A DNA stretch of 64,000 nucleotides. It comes from Streptomyces sp. NBC_00234. Lineage in GTDB: Bacteria; Actinomycetota; Actinomycetes; Streptomycetales; Streptomycetaceae. The stretch spans positions 2,170,001 through 2,234,000 of the forward strand of contig NZ_CP108101.1 in the NCBI RefSeq assembly GCF_036195325.1, written 5' to 3'. The notes below the pieces were generated by a model that made no database searches, was not told the DNA's origin, and was given only the letters and a program-made list of their open reading frames with translations. Below, piece by piece: positions 42,759-51,498 of the stretch (its first letter is position 1; each line of letters begins with the position of its first letter). A program made the translations under genes and the position numbers.

Positions 42759-42962
42759 CCTTCGCTGCCACCCCGGATGGGTGATCAACCGTGCGAAGGT
42801 TCGAGGCCCGACCTTAGTGACCAACTTGTGATCAGTTCAAATCCTCACGAGCAAAATCTCGCCACACAAGGCACTTCTTTGCTCACATCACACGGCGTGT
42901 AGCGGCAACTTGACGGTACGTTCCCAAAATTCCGACATGCCACACATGCGTGACACAAGGCG

Positions 42963-44327
42963 TCAGACGCGCGAAAGCCGCTTCAGGAGCAAGGCGGACG
43001 TCACGGGCCTGGCACCCGCCTTCGCCACTCCGTCGGCCACTTCACGGTCGGTGGAGACCACCACGACGGGCCGGCCGGGCGGTTCCGCGCGGGCCAGTTG
43101 CCGGATCAGCTCGTCGGCGGTCACGCCCGCCTTGCTGAACAGCACGCGCACTCCGCGCGGCGGCGCGAGCAGGACCGGAGCGGCCAGCTCGGCCCCGTCG
43201 AACACGCAGGTCATCTCGGCCCCGGTCTGCGCGGCCAGCACCGAGAGACCGCCCAGCAGCCTCAACCGCTGCTTCTCCAGCGGCATCTGCGGATAGCCGG
43301 TCTTGGTGACGTTGTAGCCGTCGACGATCAGGTGCGCCTGCGGCAGCGCGAGCAGCTGGTCGAGCAGGGCCGGATCGGTCTCCGAAAGGGCCCTGGCGGC
43401 AATGTCCTTGGGAGACATCCGGCCGGGCTCGACCGCCTCGACACTGTCCGCGGGACGGATCGACGAGGGCGGCAGGGCGAGTTCGCGGCGCAGCCCCTGC
43501 GCCGCGTCGAGCACGGTGTCGAGCAGCAGCCGCAGCCGCATGTCCTCGACCGAGCGCCCTTCCCTCGCCGCCTTCCGGCTCGCCTCGACGGAAGCCTCCG
43601 CCTCACCGAGTCGCGCCTTCAGCCGCCGGGACTCGCTCTCGGCGGCCGAGATCTGGACCGCCGCCTCCGCCCGTACGGTGTCGGCCTCGGCGCCACCGCG
43701 GCGCAGGGCCGCCTCGCTGCGCTTCACCTCGCTGAGGGCGCTGCGGAGTTTGCGCTGGAGCGATTCCGCCTCCTTGCGGGCGGCGTCGAGTTCGGCACGC
43801 AGCCGCTCGGTCTCGCTCCTGGTCTGGCTGCGGGCCTGGGCCAGCTCCTCGCGCAGCCGCTCCAGTTCGCGCCGGGTCTCCTCGTCGGCCCGCTCGGCGT
43901 CGGCCCGCTGGACCTCTTCACCGGCGGCCTCGACGAGCTTCACCCAGCCGGCCGGCCGCAGCACATAAGCCGCGGCGGCCACGTCGACGGGATCGGCGGC
44001 GGCGGGCGGGGCGCCGGCCCCCAGCGTGGCGGCCAGCTCGGGCTGGGCCTGGGAGAGCCGCTCACCGATGCGCCGACGGAACGCCGGCTCGCTCTCCAGG
44101 GCAGCCGCCATCGCGTTCCCGGCGAACTTGGCGCGCCGGGTCGGGGTGAAACGGGCGTACTGCCTGAGCTGGGTGGGAAGTTCGCCGACGGTCAGGCCGC
44201 CGAACGCGTCCGAGACCAGCGCGATGACCCGCCGTCGCACTCCCTCGGGCAGCGGACGGTCGAGTGCCTCGACGGCGCCCTCGGCCACATCGGCCGGTTC
44301 GGCGCCGTGAGTCGGCTGCTCCACCAT
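42963..44327 (-). CDS. NYN (YacP-like) ribonuclease-fold protein with coiled coil
   Basis: A protein of 454 residues. Residues about 1-135 are helical (RRRVIALVSDAFGGLTVGELPTQLRQYARFTPTRRAKFAGN). Residues about 140-280 form a long charged coiled coil. Residues about 325-454 are a NYN/PIN-like nuclease domain with the acidic residues in HLIVDGYNVTKTGYPQM, EMTCVFDGAEL and VVVVSTDREVADGV. The C-terminal part resembles YacP/Rae1, which cuts mRNA at the ribosome, but the coiled coil and N-terminal region are additions typical of Actinobacteria. Targets unknown. ATG at 44327. Confidence 0.85.
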   Translation of the reverse strand: MVEQPTHGAEPADVAEGAVEALDRPLPEGVRRRVIALVSDAFGGLTVGELPTQLRQYARFTPTRRAKFAGNAMAAALESEPAFRRRIGERLSQAQPELAATLGAGAPPAAADPVDVAAAAYVLRPAGWVKLVEAAGEEVQRADAERADEETRRELERLREELAQARSQTRSETERLRAELDAARKEAESLQRKLRSALSEVKRSEAALRRGGAEADTVRAEAAVQISAAESESRRLKARLGEAEASVEASRKAAREGRSVEDMRLRLLLDTVLDAAQGLRRELALPPSSIRPADSVEAVEPGRMSPKDIAARALSETDPALLDQLLALPQAHLIVDGYNVTKTGYPQMPLEKQRLRLLGGLSVLAAQTGAEMTCVFDGAELAAPVLLAPPRGVRVLFSKAGVTADELIRQLARAEPPGRPVVVVSTDREVADGVAKAGARPVTSALLLKRLSRV

Positions 44328-44359
44328 CCGTCACCCCACTATGTCTGTCCGCGGCCCCG

Positions 44360-44602
44360 TCAGGAGTCGGCGCCCGGCCTGTCTACCAGCTCGATCTGGT
44401 CCACCGCGTTGCACCAGCGGCAGCGCACCGACTCGATGGTCTCACTGACCACCTCGCGCTCCTCGACACTCGACTCCCCGGCCAGGTCCAGATGGACGTA
44501 CTCCACGACCTTGGAGGAGCGGGTCACGTCGAACCGGGTGAGATTTCCGCAGAGCGTGCAGCGCCAGCGGGTCCCGTCGGTCGGCATGGGGACCGTCGTC
44601 AT
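44360..44602 (-). CDS. Small zinc-ribbon protein
   Basis: A protein of 80 residues. Two Cys pairs, CTLC (residues 15-18) and CRWC (about 62-65), form a probable zinc ribbon around a strand-rich centre (TRFDVTRSSKVVEYVHLDLAGESSVEEREVVSETIESVRCRWC). No known function; similar small proteins occur next to the NYN gene in other Streptomyces. The ATG at 44602 has GAGGAC 8 nt upstream; the frame extends to 44761 without support. It is 32 nt upstream of the NYN gene on the same strand, so the two may be cotranscribed. Confidence 0.75.
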   Translation of the reverse strand: MTTVPMPTDGTRWRCTLCGNLTRFDVTRSSKVVEYVHLDLAGESSVEEREVVSETIESVRCRWCNAVDQIELVDRPGADS

Positions 44603-44770
44603 CGTTGCGTCCTCTTTCCTCGTTCGTCGAGCCTCAAGCTGTCTGTACCAACGATCTCGCGGTGCGCCGTCGAACTGCGGATGTCCTGTCGTAACCCTAC
44701 GGCCTCGCGCATACCCATCGACACGGCGAGGCGGTCTGTCCCGTTCCCCCCGGTGCGTCATGCTCTGTGC

Positions 44771-45523
44771 ATGATCGATTGGCGGGAAGTCGATTGGCGG
44801 GACAAGGCGAGGAAAGTCCGGGGCGTGGCCGCGGCGGACGGAGCGCCCGTCACCTACGGACTCATCGCGCTGTGCTGCGCCGTCTTCCTGATCAGCCCGC
44901 TGTCGGGGTTCAACCCCTCCTACGGAACCGCCGACCAGCTGCTCGCGGCGCAGGCCGCCTACTTCGAACGGTGGGGCGTGATCCCCAGCGAACTGTGGGA
45001 GGGCTCGGCACGCGCGCTACTCACCCCGCTCACCGCCCTGTTCGTGCACGGCAGCTGGCTGCATCTCCTCGGCAACATGCTGTTCCTGTACGTGTTCGGG
45101 GCGATGGCCGAGGAACGCATGGGCCACCTCGGGTTCGCGTTCTTCTACCTCAGCTGCGGCTACGTGGCCCTGCTCGTCTACGCGGCGGCGCACGCCGAGT
45201 CCGACCAGACCCTGGTGGGCGCGTCGGGCGCGATCTCCGCCGTGCTCGGCGCGTTCCTCTGCCTCTTCCCCAAGGCCCGGGTCACGAGCATCTTCCCGTT
45301 CCTCTTCTTCCTGCCGCTGCGCTTCCCCGCCTGGATCGTGCTGGTCTTCTGGTTCATCCTTCAGTGGCTCGCGGCGCAGAGTGTGGGGAACAGCCCGGGC
45401 GTGGCGTATCTCGCGCACGTGGCGGGCTTCGCCGCCGGGTTCCTCTACGCCTGGGTGTGCTACCGCCGTGGGGCTAGAGTGAAGTCTCCAGCCACGGCCA
45501 CCGAGGGAGAAAGCCAGCCGTGA
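44771..45523 (+). CDS. rhomboid-family intramembrane serine protease
   Basis: A protein of 250 residues with about six transmembrane helices. Rhomboid landmarks are FVHGSWLHLLGNMLFLYVFGAMAEERMG, the catalytic Ser in GASGAISAVLGAF, and the catalytic His in YLAHVAGFAAGFLYA. It cleaves membrane proteins within the bilayer; the substrate is unknown. The ATG at 44771 lies 6 nt after a -10-like CATGCT, so it may be leaderless. The last codons overlap the start of the Lrp/AsnC-type gene (GTGA), giving translational coupling. Confidence 0.92.
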   Translation: MIDWREVDWRDKARKVRGVAAADGAPVTYGLIALCCAVFLISPLSGFNPSYGTADQLLAAQAAYFERWGVIPSELWEGSARALLTPLTALFVHGSWLHLLGNMLFLYVFGAMAEERMGHLGFAFFYLSCGYVALLVYAAAHAESDQTLVGASGAISAVLGAFLCLFPKARVTSIFPFLFFLPLRFPAWIVLVFWFILQWLAAQSVGNSPGVAYLAHVAGFAAGFLYAWVCYRRGARVKSPATATEGESQP

Positions 45524-45801
45524 TCACCGCGATCGTGCTCATCAAGACCAGCGTGGACCGGATTCCGGAGATCGCCGAGGCCATTGCCGCGCTGGACAGT
45601 GTCAGCGAGGTCTTCTCCGTCACCGGTACGTACGACCTGATCGCCATGGTCCGCGTGGCCAAGCACGACGACCTCGCCGATGTCATCCCCGGCCGGATCA
45701 GCAAGATCCCGGGCGTCGAGGGGACGGACACGCACGTGGCGTTCCGTACGTACTCGCAGCACGACCTCGAAGCGGCCTTCGCGATCGGTCTCGACGCCTA
45801 G
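45520..45801 (+). CDS. Stand-alone Lrp/AsnC ligand-binding (RAM) domain protein
   Basis: A protein of 93 residues consisting only of the amino acid-binding RAM domain of Lrp/AsnC regulators (ITAIVLIKTSVDRIPEIAEAIAALDSVSEVFSVTGTYDLIAMVRVAKHDDL, then GTDTHVAFRTYSQHDL). There is no HTH, so it cannot bind DNA on its own. Such proteins may oligomerise with full-length Lrp members or sense amino acids. The GTG overlaps the stop of the rhomboid gene by 4 bp and has GAGGGAGAAA upstream. A 48-bp palindrome follows. Confidence 0.92.
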   Translation: MITAIVLIKTSVDRIPEIAEAIAALDSVSEVFSVTGTYDLIAMVRVAKHDDLADVIPGRISKIPGVEGTDTHVAFRTYSQHDLEAAFAIGLDA

Positions 45802-45828
45802 TCACACCGTCGGGAGTCGCGCGGCACG

Positions 45829-45876
45829 CAGCACTTCGGCCGGGTACGGGGATCCCCGTACCCGGCCGAAGTGCTG
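45829..45876. terminator. 48-bp perfect palindrome, bidirectional terminator
   Basis: The two 24-nt halves are exact reverse complements with no spacer (centre GGGATCCC). It lies between the convergent Lrp/AsnC-type gene (ends 45801) and the class V aminotransferase gene (ends 45883). As RNA it forms a long stem with a tight tetraloop, and works for both directions. Confidence 0.85.
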
Positions 45877-45882
45877 TGTCCG

Positions 45883-47259
45883 TCAGACCTGAGCCGTTCC
45901 GCGGTCCGGGACGCAGCGGCCGTCCTCCGTGCGGTACTTCCACTGGGCGCCCTCGCTGACCAGCTCCTTCACCGCCCGGACGAAGCGCTCGACGTGCTCG
46001 TCCGGCGTACCGGCCCCGAAGCTGACCCGGATCGCGTTGAGGGACCGCTCGCCCGGGCCGGCCTCCGGGGCGCCGCACTCGCCCGGGTCCTGCGGGTCGC
46101 TGCCCAGCAGGGTCCGCACCAGCGGGTGGGCGCAGAACAGTCCGTCGCGGACGCCGATGCCGTACTCCGCGGAGAGCGCCGCGGCGAAGTGCGAGCTGTT
46201 CCAGCCCTCGACGACGAAGGAGATCACGCCGACCCTCGGGGCGTCGTCGCCGAACAGCGAGAGCACCCTGACCTCGGGAACCTCGGCGAGTCCGGCACGG
46301 ACCGCGGAGACGAGGCGCTGCTCGCGGGCGACGAGGCTGTCGAAGCCCGCCTCGGTCAGCGCCTTGCAGGCGGAGGCGATCGAGTAGACGCCGATGACGT
46401 TGGGCGAACCGGCCTCGTGGCGGGCCGCGGTGGTGTGCCACTCCACGTCCACGCCGCCGTCCGCGCGCCGGGCGACCTTGCGCGAGGCCCCGCCGCCGGC
46501 CAGGTACGGCTCCGCGTCCTGGAGCCAGTCGGCGCGGCCCGCGAGGACTCCGGAGCCGAAGGGGGCGTACAGCTTGTGTCCGGAGAAGGCGACCCAGTCG
46601 ACGTCCAGCTCCGCGATGTCCACCGGGTGGTGGGGGGCGAGCTGCGCGGCGTCCAGCACGATGCGCGCGCCGTGGGCGTGGGCGGCGGCGGCCAGTTCCC
46701 TGACCGGCCACAGCTCGCCGGTGACGTTGGAGGCGCCGGTGACACAGACCAGTGCGGGCCCGTAGGGGTCGCGTCCGGCGAGCGCGCGCTCCAGGGTCTC
46801 GACGGCCTGCGCCGGGGTGCGGGGAGCATTGAGGTAGGTCACGCGGGCGTCGCGCCACGGCAGCAGCGAGGCGTGGTGCTCGGTCTCGTAGACGAACACC
46901 TCGCAGTCCGCGGGGATCGCGGCGGCGAGGAGGTTGAGGGAGTCGGTCGTCGAGCGGGTGAAGATCACCTGGTCGTCGGCCCGGCAGCCGAGGAACTCCG
47001 CGACCGTCGCGCGGCTGCTCTCGAAGAGGTCCGTGGAGAGCTGCGAGAGGTACCCGGCGCCCCGGTGGACGCTGCCGTAGTACGGGGCGTACGCGGCGAC
47101 GTCGTCCCACACCCGCTGGAGCGCCGGGGCGCTGGCCGCGTAGTCGAGGGCGGCATACGTGACTTCGCCACCGGTAACGAGCGGAACGGTGACGTCCTTG
47201 CCCAGAACCGGCAGCGGGGCACAAACGGACTGGTCGAGGGCAGCGGCGGAGACAGACAT
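45883..47259 (-). CDS. class V aminotransferase-fold PLP enzyme (cysteine desulfurase-like), SAM-regulated
   Basis: A protein of 458 residues. The PLP Lys is in VDWVAFSGHKLYAPFGSGVLAG, the PLP-ring Asp in GARIVLDAAQLAPHHPVD and the small-molecule site in FTRSTTDSLNLLAAAIP, following YYGSVHRGAGYLSQLSTDLFESSR. It belongs to the NifS/CsdA/IscS-like branch, but the C-terminal half (RDGLFCAHPLVRTLLG) has diverged. The SAM-IV riboswitch upstream suggests a role in cysteine or methionine metabolism rather than general Fe-S supply. The ATG at 47259 has GGGAG 7 nt upstream. Confidence 0.85.
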   Translation of the reverse strand: MSVSAAALDQSVCAPLPVLGKDVTVPLVTGGEVTYAALDYAASAPALQRVWDDVAAYAPYYGSVHRGAGYLSQLSTDLFESSRATVAEFLGCRADDQVIFTRSTTDSLNLLAAAIPADCEVFVYETEHHASLLPWRDARVTYLNAPRTPAQAVETLERALAGRDPYGPALVCVTGASNVTGELWPVRELAAAAHAHGARIVLDAAQLAPHHPVDIAELDVDWVAFSGHKLYAPFGSGVLAGRADWLQDAEPYLAGGGASRKVARRADGGVDVEWHTTAARHEAGSPNVIGVYSIASACKALTEAGFDSLVAREQRLVSAVRAGLAEVPEVRVLSLFGDDAPRVGVISFVVEGWNSSHFAAALSAEYGIGVRDGLFCAHPLVRTLLGSDPQDPGECGAPEAGPGERSLNAIRVSFGAGTPDEHVERFVRAVKELVSEGAQWKYRTEDGRCVPDRGTAQV

Positions 47260-47361
47260 GGCGAACTCCCGTAAAAGGCAGGCGAATTCCGCGTGCCGAC
47301 GCGTTCGCGGCAACGCAGGAGAAGAAAGAAATGAGGGTGCGCGGAGAAGGGCGGGAAGGCC

Positions 47362-47382
47362 CTAACGCATTCGCTTGCTCAC
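47362..47382 (-). CDS. Six-codon upstream ORF in the SAM-IV leader
   Basis: A short ORF encoding VSKRMR then TAG. It has a good ribosome-binding site (AGGGAG at 47389-47394, 6 nt spacing) between the SAM-IV aptamer and the aminotransferase gene. A longer in-frame version begins at ATG 47421 (MPTPGVLVPREPLVSKRMR). It may be the real target of the riboswitch, with translation passing signals to the main gene 100 nt further on. It may also be accidental. Confidence 0.4.
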   Translation of the reverse strand: MSKRMR

Positions 47383-47435
47383 AAGAGGCTCCCTAGGGAC
47401 CAGGACCCCGGGGGTTGGCATTCACAGATGCCGAG

Positions 47436-47556
47436 GGGCCCGCGCTTGCCGTAGACCTCGCTGCCTACGGCCTGGTCTTCACCCGGGGCACCCCGCCACG
47501 GACGGAGGGTTGCCGGACAGCGAGCCGGGGCCTATTCGCTGTCACTCATGACCTGC
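47436..47556 (-). promoter_or_regulatory. SAM-IV riboswitch
   Basis: The minus strand carries the full conserved SAM-IV core in order: GGTCATGAGTGACAGCG, then CCCCGGCTCGCTG, CCGGCAACCCTCC, GGCGGGGTGCCCCGGGTGA, AGACCAGGCC and finally CGGCAAGCGCGGG. This closely follows the actinobacterial SAM-IV consensus. It lies upstream of the class V aminotransferase gene, with about 180 nt between aptamer and start codon, so SAM should turn the gene off. Confidence 0.95.
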
Positions 47557-47589
47557 CCAGCATCTTGCCATACGCACGGACATGCGCAA

Positions 47590-47618
47590 GGGCGCGGTCC
47601 GCCATGCGGACCGCGCCC
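47590..47618 (-). terminator. Terminator of trpD
   Basis: A perfect 13-bp stem (47590-47602 with 47606-47618) with a 3-nt loop lies 19 nt after the trpD stop codon, separating trpD from the SAM-IV transcript. Confidence 0.85.
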
Positions 47619-47636
47619 CGTGCGTACGGCGTCTGT

Positions 47637-48701
47637 TCAGGCGTTGCTGGCAGCCACCCAGCGCTCCAGCACCCGCTTGGCGGCACCGGAGTCGACGGAC
47701 TCCCGGGCCCGGGCGATACCGGCGGCGATCTGCTCGTTCAGCGTGCCAGGCCCGCCGTCCAGGGCGACCAGCGCCGCCGCGGTGTTGAGCAGGACGGCGT
47801 CGCGTACCGGGCCGGTCTCGCCGTCCAGCAGCCTGCGGGCGACATCCGCGTTGTACGAGGCGTCGGCGCCGCGCAGGGCCTCCACCGGCACCAGCTCCAG
47901 GCCGACCTCGCGCGGGTCGAACGCCTCCTCGCGTACCGCGCCGTCCCGGACCACCCAGACCCGTGAAGTCGCCGTGGTGGTCAGCTCGTCGAGGCCGTCG
48001 TCACCGCGGAAGACCAGGGCGGAGTTGCCGCGGTCGGCGAGCACGCCCGCCACGATGGGCGCCATCCGGAGGTCGGCGACTCCGACGGCCTGGGCGCGCA
48101 CCTGGGCCGGGTTGGTGAGCGGGCCCAGGATGTTGAACGTGGTCTGCGCGCCGAGCTCCTTGCGGGCCTTGGCCGCGTACCGCAGCGCGGGGTGGAACTT
48201 CACGGCGAAGCAGAAGGTGATGCCCGCCTCCTCCGCGACCTGGACGACCCGCTGCGGGGTGAGTTCGAGGTTGACGCCGAGCTTCTCCAGGACGTCGGAC
48301 GCCCCGCTCGCCGACGAGGCGGCGCGGTTGCCGTGCTTGACGACCTTGGCGCCGGCACCCGCGATGACGATCGCCGACATGGTGGAGATGTTGACCGTCT
48401 TGGCCAGGTCGCCACCGGTGCCCACGATGTCGACCGTACGGCCCGGCACGTGGATGGTGTTGGCGTGCGCGTACATCGTCCGTACGAGTCCGGTGACCTC
48501 GTCGACCGTCTCGCCCTTGGCGCGCAGCGCGACGGCGAAACCGGCGATCTGCGCGTCGGTCGCCTCGCCGCTCATGATGCGATCCATCGCCCACGCGGTG
48601 TCGTCCGAGCTCAGGTCCTCGCCGCGCAGCAGGGGGTTCAGCACGCCCGGCCAGGAACGAGCCGCCACGCTGTCGCCGCCGTCCGGGGTCACAACGTTCA
48701 T
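47637..48701 (-). CDS. trpD: anthranilate phosphoribosyltransferase
   Basis: A protein of 354 residues. It joins anthranilate to PRPP in tryptophan synthesis. The PRPP/anthranilate motifs are [71 protein letters not shown] and [20 protein letters not shown]. The ATG at 48701 follows CAGGAG. It is separated by 24 kb from the anthranilate synthase gene, as in other Streptomyces. A 26-bp inverted repeat lies in its promoter region (48725-48750). Confidence 0.97.
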   Translation of the reverse strand: MNVVTPDGGDSVAARSWPGVLNPLLRGEDLSSDDTAWAMDRIMSGEATDAQIAGFAVALRAKGETVDEVTGLVRTMYAHANTIHVPGRTVDIVGTGGDLAKTVNISTMSAIVIAGAGAKVVKHGNRAASSASGASDVLEKLGVNLELTPQRVVQVAEEAGITFCFAVKFHPALRYAAKARKELGAQTTFNILGPLTNPAQVRAQAVGVADLRMAPIVAGVLADRGNSALVFRGDDGLDELTTTATSRVWVVRDGAVREEAFDPREVGLELVPVEALRGADASYNADVARRLLDGETGPVRDAVLLNTAAALVALDGGPGTLNEQIAAGIARARESVDSGAAKRVLERWVAASNA

Positions 48702-48724
48702 GGTCCGCTCCTGGGTCCACAGCC

Positions 48725-48750
48725 GATAAGGGGATGGCCTCTACCTTATC
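48725..48750. promoter_or_regulatory. Inverted repeat in the trpD promoter
   Basis: GATAAGG (48725-48731) and CCTTATC (48744-48750) are perfect inverted arms with a 12-nt spacer, 24-49 nt before the trpD ATG. A possible -10 box TAAGGT lies in one arm. It could be an operator for an unknown regulator, or a hairpin of the leader. Confidence 0.4.
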
Positions 48751-48768
48751 CAGCCCCGGGGGCGGCAA

Positions 48769-48799
48769 AGAGCCCCGTCCATTCGATGGACGGGGCTCT
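48769..48799 (-). terminator. Terminator of the ctaE-qcrCAB operon
   Basis: A perfect 14-bp stem (48769-48782 with 48786-48799) and 3-nt loop lies 25 nt after the qcrB stop codon. Confidence 0.85.
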
Positions 48800-48823
48800 C
48801 GCCGTGGCGATCAGTTCAGGTGA

Positions 48824-50449
48824 TCAGTGGTGGCCGTGGCCGCTGGTGATCTCCTTGTACTCCTCGGCAGTGGGCTTGGCGATCTGGTTGTCCTCGCCGT
48901 AGTAGCCCTTGCTGAGCTTGGCGCGCAGCTTCTCCAGGGGAGAGATCTTGCGCTTGACGCCGTTCTCGTCGACCGCCGGGCCGATCTCGGCCGGCTTGTA
49001 CTGCTCGTGCGCGGTGAGCGTGTGCAGCTGACCGGGGCTGAGCGGCTCGTGGATCTCGACGAACTCACCGTGCGGCAGGCGCTTGATGATGCCGGACTCG
49101 CGTCCGTGCAGCACCTTGTCCTTGTCGCGGCGCTGGAGGCCGAGGCAGATGCGCTTCGTCACGATGAACGCGATGACCGGAGCCACGAAGAACGCGATCC
49201 GCACGAACCAGGTGATGGCGTTGATCGACAGGTGGAAGTGCGTGGCCCACAGGTCGTTGCCACCACCGACGAGCAGCACGAAGTACCAGGTGATCCAGGC
49301 GACACCGAACGCCGTGCGGGTGGGCACGTTGCGCGGGCGGTCCAGGATGTGGTGCTCGCGCTTGTCGCGGGTGACCCAGGACTCGATGAACGGATAGACC
49401 GCGATCGCGACCAGGACCAGCGGGAAGATCATCAGCGGGATGAACACACCCAGGACGAGGGTGTGACCCCACGCGTTGATCTCCCAGCCCGGCATCACTC
49501 GGATCAGGCCCTCGGAGAAGCCCATGTACCAGTCGGGCTGGGCACCGGTCGACACCTGGTCGATGCGGTACGGACCGATGGCCCAGATCGGGTTGATCGA
49601 GGCGACGGCCGACACGATGGCGATGACACCGAAGACCAGGAAGAAGAAGCCTCCGGCCTTCGCCATGTACACCGGCAGCAGCGGCATGCCGACGACGTTC
49701 TTGTTGGTCTTGCCGGGACCCGCGAACTGCGTGTGCTTGTGGTAGAAGACCAGGATCAGGTGGCCGACCACCAGCCCGAGCATGATGCCCGGCAGCAGCA
49801 GAATGTGGACCGAGTAGAACCGTGCGACGAAGTCGACGCCCGGGAACTCCCCGCCGAACAGGAACATCGAGAGGTACGTGCCGACGACCGGCACGGACAG
49901 GACCGCGCCCTGCATGAAGCGGACACCGGTGCCCGACAGCAGGTCGTCCGGGAGCGAGTAGCCGGTGAACCCGGTGAACATGCCCAGGACGAACAGCAGG
50001 AAGCCGAACAGCCAGTTGACCTCACGGGGCTTGCGGAACGCACCCGTGAAGAAGACGCGCATCATGTGCACGAACATCGCGGCCAGGAAGATCAGCGCGC
50101 CCCAGTGGTGGATCTGCCGGACGAGCAGACCACCGCGGACGTCGAAGCTGATGTGGAGTGTCGAGGCGTACGCCTCGGACATCCGGATGCCCTGCAACGG
50201 CTCGTAGGAGCCGTGGTACACGACCTCGTTCATGCTCGGGTGGAAGAACAGCGTCAGGTACACACCCGTGAGGATGATGACGATGAAGCTGTAGAGGGCG
50301 ATCTCCCCGAGCATGAAGGACCAGTGGTCCGGGAAGATCTTGCGCATGTTGGCCTTGGCCAGGCCGTAGATGCCCAGTCGGCCGTCGGCCCAGTCGGCTA
50401 CCCGCTCACCGGCGGGCGCCTTGCGCTTCGTGTCTGTCGCAGTACTCAT
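48824..50449 (-). CDS. qcrB: cytochrome bc1 complex cytochrome b subunit
   Basis: A protein of 541 residues. It carries the two b haems and the quinone sites of complex III. The N-terminal cytochrome b part shows the haem-ligand region LHISFDVRGGLLVRQIHHWGALIFLAAMFVHMMRVFFTGAFR, and HILLLPGIMLGLVVGHLILVFYHKH. About nine transmembrane helices are followed by an actinobacterial C-terminal extension of about 120 residues ending in HGHH. It is the last gene of ctaE-qcrC-qcrA-qcrB; its start overlaps qcrA by 4 bp. Confidence 0.97.
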   Translation of the reverse strand: MSTATDTKRKAPAGERVADWADGRLGIYGLAKANMRKIFPDHWSFMLGEIALYSFIVIILTGVYLTLFFHPSMNEVVYHGSYEPLQGIRMSEAYASTLHISFDVRGGLLVRQIHHWGALIFLAAMFVHMMRVFFTGAFRKPREVNWLFGFLLFVLGMFTGFTGYSLPDDLLSGTGVRFMQGAVLSVPVVGTYLSMFLFGGEFPGVDFVARFYSVHILLLPGIMLGLVVGHLILVFYHKHTQFAGPGKTNKNVVGMPLLPVYMAKAGGFFFLVFGVIAIVSAVASINPIWAIGPYRIDQVSTGAQPDWYMGFSEGLIRVMPGWEINAWGHTLVLGVFIPLMIFPLVLVAIAVYPFIESWVTRDKREHHILDRPRNVPTRTAFGVAWITWYFVLLVGGGNDLWATHFHLSINAITWFVRIAFFVAPVIAFIVTKRICLGLQRRDKDKVLHGRESGIIKRLPHGEFVEIHEPLSPGQLHTLTAHEQYKPAEIGPAVDENGVKRKISPLEKLRAKLSKGYYGEDNQIAKPTAEEYKEITSGHGHH

Positions 50450-51498
50450 CCGCGCTCCCAGAATGCAGCACCGACGGGCTCTTCGAAGTCACCCAGCGCC
50501 TCGAGGTTGCCCTCAGTGTTCACGCCGATCCGCAGCTGCGGAAGCGGGTGACCGGCCGGACCGAAGATGACGCGGGCGCCGTCGGAGAGGTCGAAGGTGG
50601 ACTGGTGGCACGGGCAGAGGACGTGGTGCGTCTGCTGCTCGTACAGGCTGATCGGGCAGCCGACGTGGGTGCAGATCTTCGAGAAGGCCACGATGCCCTC
50701 GTGGGCCCACTCGCGCTCACGCTTGTTCTTGATGTCGTCCGGCTCGATGCGGACGATCATCAGGGCGGCCTTGCCCATCTGCGTCTGGAAGTCGTGCGCG
50801 TCCTCCTCCAGGCCCTCGGGCATGGCGAAGGTGAGCGAACCGACGATGATGTCCTCGGGGCGCAGCGGCTCCATCGTGTTCATGTTGATGAGCTGCTTGC
50901 CCTTGGCCCACATGGTGTTGCGGAGCTTCTTCTCGGGCAGCGGACCGAGGTCGCGCAGCAGCATCACACCGGAGAGCGGCACCAGGGCCAGCGCACCGAA
51001 CATGGTGTTGCGGATCAGCTTGCGCCGACCGATCGCGGACTCGGCGGCACCCGCCGCGAAGTCCGCGAGAACCTGCGCCTTGACCTCGGGCTCGGCCTCG
51101 ATCGGGTGACGCTCGGCGGCTGTCTCCACGTCCGACATCAGGGTGCGCGCCCAGTGGACGGCGCCCGCGCCGATGCAGAAGAGCGCCACACCCAGGGTCA
51201 GACCCAGGGAGAAGTTCAGCGCGCTCACGTGACCGAACGGCCAGATGAAGACGATCTTGTCGACCGGGAAGATGACGTAGGACGCGATGAACGCGACCGT
51301 CGCCAGCATGGACAGCGTGAACATGAACGCGACCGCGCGCTCGGAGCGCCTCGCGGCCCGCTCATCGATGTCCTGGATGCGCGGCTTGTGGGCCGGCAGC
51401 CCCGGGTCGGCGAACGGATCGTCCGCCACCTTTACCGCGCCGTGCGCGGTGTCCTGCTCGACCGGCAGGATCTCTTCTGGAATCTCTTGGCTACTCAT
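50446..51498 (-). CDS. qcrA: cytochrome bc1 complex Rieske iron-sulfur subunit
   Basis: A protein of 350 residues. Three transmembrane helices in the first half (about 55-120 and 170-190) are an actinobacterial feature. The [2Fe-2S] ligands are in CTHVGCPIS and CPCHQSTFD near the C-terminus. It passes electrons from quinol to the diheme cytochrome QcrC. The gene overlaps qcrB and qcrC by 4 bp on each side. Confidence 0.97.
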   Translation of the reverse strand: MSSQEIPEEILPVEQDTAHGAVKVADDPFADPGLPAHKPRIQDIDERAARRSERAVAFMFTLSMLATVAFIASYVIFPVDKIVFIWPFGHVSALNFSLGLTLGVALFCIGAGAVHWARTLMSDVETAAERHPIEAEPEVKAQVLADFAAGAAESAIGRRKLIRNTMFGALALVPLSGVMLLRDLGPLPEKKLRNTMWAKGKQLINMNTMEPLRPEDIIVGSLTFAMPEGLEEDAHDFQTQMGKAALMIVRIEPDDIKNKREREWAHEGIVAFSKICTHVGCPISLYEQQTHHVLCPCHQSTFDLSDGARVIFGPAGHPLPQLRIGVNTEGNLEALGDFEEPVGAAFWERG

